Source: Acidobacteriota bacterium (GTDB lineage: Bacteria > Acidobacteriota > Blastocatellia > RBC074). Taken from it: a stretch of DNA of 36,418 bases. Below, in pieces: positions 34,346-36,418 of this stretch. The notes beneath the pieces were generated by a model, which saw only the letters and a list, made by a program, of their open reading frames with translations, had not been told where the DNA came from and searched no databases. Position numbers and translations under genes: made by a program. The stretch covers positions 1 through 36,418 of the forward strand of contig JAFDVL010000037.1 in the NCBI GenBank assembly GCA_018268995.1. The letters are read 5' to 3'. Positions within the stretch are counted from its first letter, which is position 1. Every line of letters begins with the position of its first letter.

Positions 34346-35944
34346 CTAAATCAACCCCAGCTTTGCCAGCACTTCGTTTAGCTCGGCATCCGCCTTTTCT
34401 CGCTCGCTTCGTGCGGTCTGTAAATCGGCAAGGATGTCGGCTAACGGGCGATGCGTCGCCTTGTCGTTGACTTCGACAAATTGCGATGGACTTAAATTGT
34501 AATCAGCGGCTCTAACCTCTTCGAGTGTAACCACACGGCTGAGCTTTTCTTTCGTCTCCCAGCTTCGATAAATCTCGGCTACAGCTTTGATGCCCGCATC
34601 CGTCAAAGCATTCTTGGGCTTTTCTTTCACGAAATACGCCGAAGCATTTACGAGCAAAATTTGTTCTTTGCGATTTTCAGGCTTGCGGCGATTCAGCAAT
34701 AAAATGATGCCCGGCGCAGTCGTGTTATAAAACAGATTTTCCGGCAACAAAATCACGCCTTCGATGAAATCTTTTTCGATGAATTCTTTGCGAATCGCCT
34801 TTTCTTTGTTGGTGGATTTGCTGCCCGAACCACGCGAAACCGCCCCTGTATCCAACACAACCGCAGCCCGCCCGGTCTCATTCAAGGACTGGAAAATATG
34901 CTGCATCCAGCCCCAATCGCCGGAAGATTTTGGCGGCACACCAAAGCCGAATCTGCCCCATTTGTCATTCTCGTAAAAGGCTTCGTCGTAGTTGTCCTGA
35001 TTCCACATCGGATTGGCGACGATGTAATCAAAGCGTTTGAGTCCTGCGCCTTCTGCGGCAAACCCCGGATTGCGGAAGGTGTCACCAATGGCAAAATACG
35101 AATCGCCGTAATCGTGCAAAAACATATTCATTTTCGCCATTGCAAACGTCACCGGATTCAATTCCTGCCCGTACAGTTGCGGGGCGGCGCTGCGTTGATT
35201 CGGATGATTTTGCTCAAACACCATCCGCGCCTTGATCAGCAATCCGGCTGAGCCGCACGTTGGGTCATAGACGGTTTTGTAGGGCGCAGGATTCAGCGCT
35301 TCCGCCATCAGCCACCCAACTTCTTTCGGCGTATAAAATTCGCCTGCGCTTTGCCCCTGCCCTTCCGCAAATTTCCGTAACAGATACTCGTAAGCCCGGC
35401 CCAAAATATCAGGCTCTGCATTCCTGAGACCGAGCCGATGACGGCTGATGATTTCGATTAGCGAAGCCAAGCGGTCATCATCCAGCGTCCGCTGCCCGCT
35501 CTGGCGTTCGTTGTAATCTTTGACATCTAACACGCCCTGCAATTCAGGATTAAGCCGAGCGACTTCGCGCATGGCATCCGTCACAAATTCGCCCAGCTTG
35601 CCATCCGCCGCGTGATTGCGAATTTCTCGCCAAGCAAAACGACTCGGAATGTAAAACCGCACAATCGGCTTGCGCCCCGTTGCCAATGCGTCTTTGTGGT
35701 CTTCCTCAATAACTTCGCGGGCAATCGCTTCATCGCCGTAGGCTGTCACCTGTGACGCAAATTCATCATCGAACACATCCGACAGTCGTTTGTAGAAAAT
35801 CAGCGGCAGAATGAAATCCTTAAACTTCGGCGCATCCGTAGCGCCACGAATCGCACACGCAGCATCCCACAGCCACGTTTCGAGCGAGGAAATATCAAGA
35901 TGTTCTTCTGTTTGCTGAAAAGGCAAGCGGGGGGTATCTATCAT
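34346..35944 (-). CDS. hsdM: Type I restriction-modification methyltransferase subunit (N6-adenine)
   Basis: 532 residues. With HsdS it methylates adenine in both half-sites and protects host DNA. An N-terminal helical HsdM_N domain (about 20-155) precedes the N6-adenine MTase core: FYTPKEVGWLMAEAL, SAM motif I DPTCGSAGLL, and catalytic motif IV NPMW (a known variant of NPPY/F in this group). The C-terminal tail (LADLQTARSEREKADAELNEVLAKLGLI) is a coiled coil that contacts HsdS. Gene order hsdM, RAYT, small gene, hsdS, hsdR. It is first in the operon, so its promoter should lie in the 474 bases upstream, where I see no convincing consensus. Confidence 0.95.
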   Translation of the reverse strand: MIDTPRLPFQQTEEHLDISSLETWLWDAACAIRGATDAPKFKDFILPLIFYKRLSDVFDDEFASQVTAYGDEAIAREVIEEDHKDALATGRKPIVRFYIPSRFAWREIRNHAADGKLGEFVTDAMREVARLNPELQGVLDVKDYNERQSGQRTLDDDRLASLIEIISRHRLGLRNAEPDILGRAYEYLLRKFAEGQGQSAGEFYTPKEVGWLMAEALNPAPYKTVYDPTCGSAGLLIKARMVFEQNHPNQRSAAPQLYGQELNPVTFAMAKMNMFLHDYGDSYFAIGDTFRNPGFAAEGAGLKRFDYIVANPMWNQDNYDEAFYENDKWGRFGFGVPPKSSGDWGWMQHIFQSLNETGRAAVVLDTGAVSRGSGSKSTNKEKAIRKEFIEKDFIEGVILLPENLFYNTTAPGIILLLNRRKPENRKEQILLVNASAYFVKEKPKNALTDAGIKAVAEIYRSWETKEKLSRVVTLEEVRAADYNLSPSQFVEVNDKATHRPLADILADLQTARSEREKADAELNEVLAKLGLI

Positions 35945-36350
35945 TTGTCGTTGTTCTCAAAAGCAATTTTGTCTGAGTAAATCGAAGAGGGATATTTACC
36001 CGACATCAGCGCAAACCGCAAACAGGAATTTTCTTGTCTGCGGGATTCGGTCGCGCTATTTTCCCGCCGCCATTAACAAAAATGCTCACCCCCTCCAATG
36101 TCTCAGAAACAATTATCCTAGCAATGCTTGATGCCTCATCAGCCAAAACGCCTGTCCATTGTCAGGCAGTAACCGGAGTGCCACTTCCCCAGCAGTCACA
36201 ACGTAGCCAACAATCACGCCAACCAGAATTTGTACCAATAGAAGAATTGCCAGTAGGAAATATAAGATTGGCAGAAGGCAGTAGTCAGGCAGCAATATCA
36301 CCAATCCAGGTAATCATCTTAATTAGTGAAGGTGTGACCAAAAGTGTAGC
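35945..36350. other. Non-coding region upstream of hsdM
   Basis: About 400 bases without a convincing gene. A hydrophobic 63-codon frame on the minus strand (36113-36304) starts at TTG and has no ribosome site. A plus-strand frame from about 36079 stays open to the window edge but has no recognisable features. Around 36268-36292 is a low-complexity GCAGAAGGCAGTAGTCAGGC stretch. The operon promoter must lie here or further away. Confidence 0.45.
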
Positions 36351-36380
36351 TAAAAGGAAAAGCCGCTTTCGCGGCTCTTA
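36351..36380 (-). terminator. Rho-independent terminator of a gene to the right of the window
   Basis: On the minus strand AGCCGC-GAAA-GCGGCT is followed by TTTCCTTTT. A stable tetraloop stem and T-rich tail fit a terminator for a minus-strand gene beyond the window edge, which would isolate the hsdM operon. Confidence 0.65.
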
Positions 36381-36418
36381 CAATTCATTGATTTTATTGG
36401 CTCCTCAGGTAGGACTCG

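Noticed and set aside
36113..36304. 63-codon hydrophobic frame on the minus strand
   Set aside because: TTG start, no ribosome site, low-complexity DNA underneath; the hydrophobicity follows from the T-rich strand.
36079..36418. Plus-strand frame open to the window edge
   Set aside because: No recognisable domain; it would cross the terminator-like stem at 36361-36376; composition does not look coding.

Overview
The window looks like a chromosomal segment of a Gram-negative, menaquinone-type soil or water bacterium. Acidobacteriota (Blastocatellia-like) is my best guess. The basis is moderate GC content, long polycistronic strings, exported TPR/PEGA proteins, a TldD/TldE pair, a UbiE/MenG methyltransferase, GAF proteins with Ala/Pro linkers, and a type I restriction system. 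This taxonomic call is inference from gene style; no rRNA gene is present to confirm it.

Layout. (1) 1-8981, minus strand: a housekeeping string read from right to left: YajQ-like protein, polyprenyl diphosphate synthase, a coiled-coil/HARE-HTH-like protein, a CYTH-domain protein, a sugar nucleotidyltransferase paired with an AmgK-like sugar kinase, a Tat-signal cupin-like protein, asparaginyl-tRNA synthetase, a SAM methyltransferase and an arginase cut by the window edge. (2) 8982-9597: a mostly unassigned divergent gap with one doubtful ORF. (3) 9598-28576, plus strand: a GAF-domain protein, a strong terminator, a Slt-type lytic transglycosylase, a PEGA/TPR protein, an inactive M16 peptidase-like protein, MenG, TldD, TldE, a membrane-anchored hypothetical, a hybrid histidine kinase, then a tight run of GNAT acetyltransferase, SDR-like dehydrogenase, DapA-like aldolase, exported chorismate mutase-like protein and polysaccharide deacetylase, and finally a cytochrome c-PQQ sugar dehydrogenase lipoprotein. 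(4) 28650-35944, minus strand: a type I restriction-modification operon in the order hsdM, RAYT transposase, DUF2281-like small gene, hsdS, hsdR, YgjP-like metallopeptidase.

The most striking signal is in region 4. Four related palindromic elements, each built from an outer GCATGGAGTTCA core followed by a small hairpin and closed by an inverted partner, lie inside the restriction operon. Two of them bracket a REP-associated tyrosine (Y1/HUH) transposase gene almost to the base. One fills the hsdS-hsdR gap as a perfect 24-bp inverted repeat. One has inserted inside the hsdR coding sequence, in frame, adding about 34 residues between helicase motif I and the next conserved strand. This is a REPIN/RAYT system living in, and partly translated as part of, a restriction enzyme.

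Other points worth a look: the nucleotidyltransferase next to the AmgK-like kinase has lost both usual metal-ligand aspartates; the SDR-like protein has Cys where YxxxK expects Lys; the exported chorismate mutase has Arg at the usual catalytic Lys; the M16 protein has no zinc motif; and two dispersed-repeat-like palindromes sit in intergenic spaces at 15.9 and 19.7 kb.
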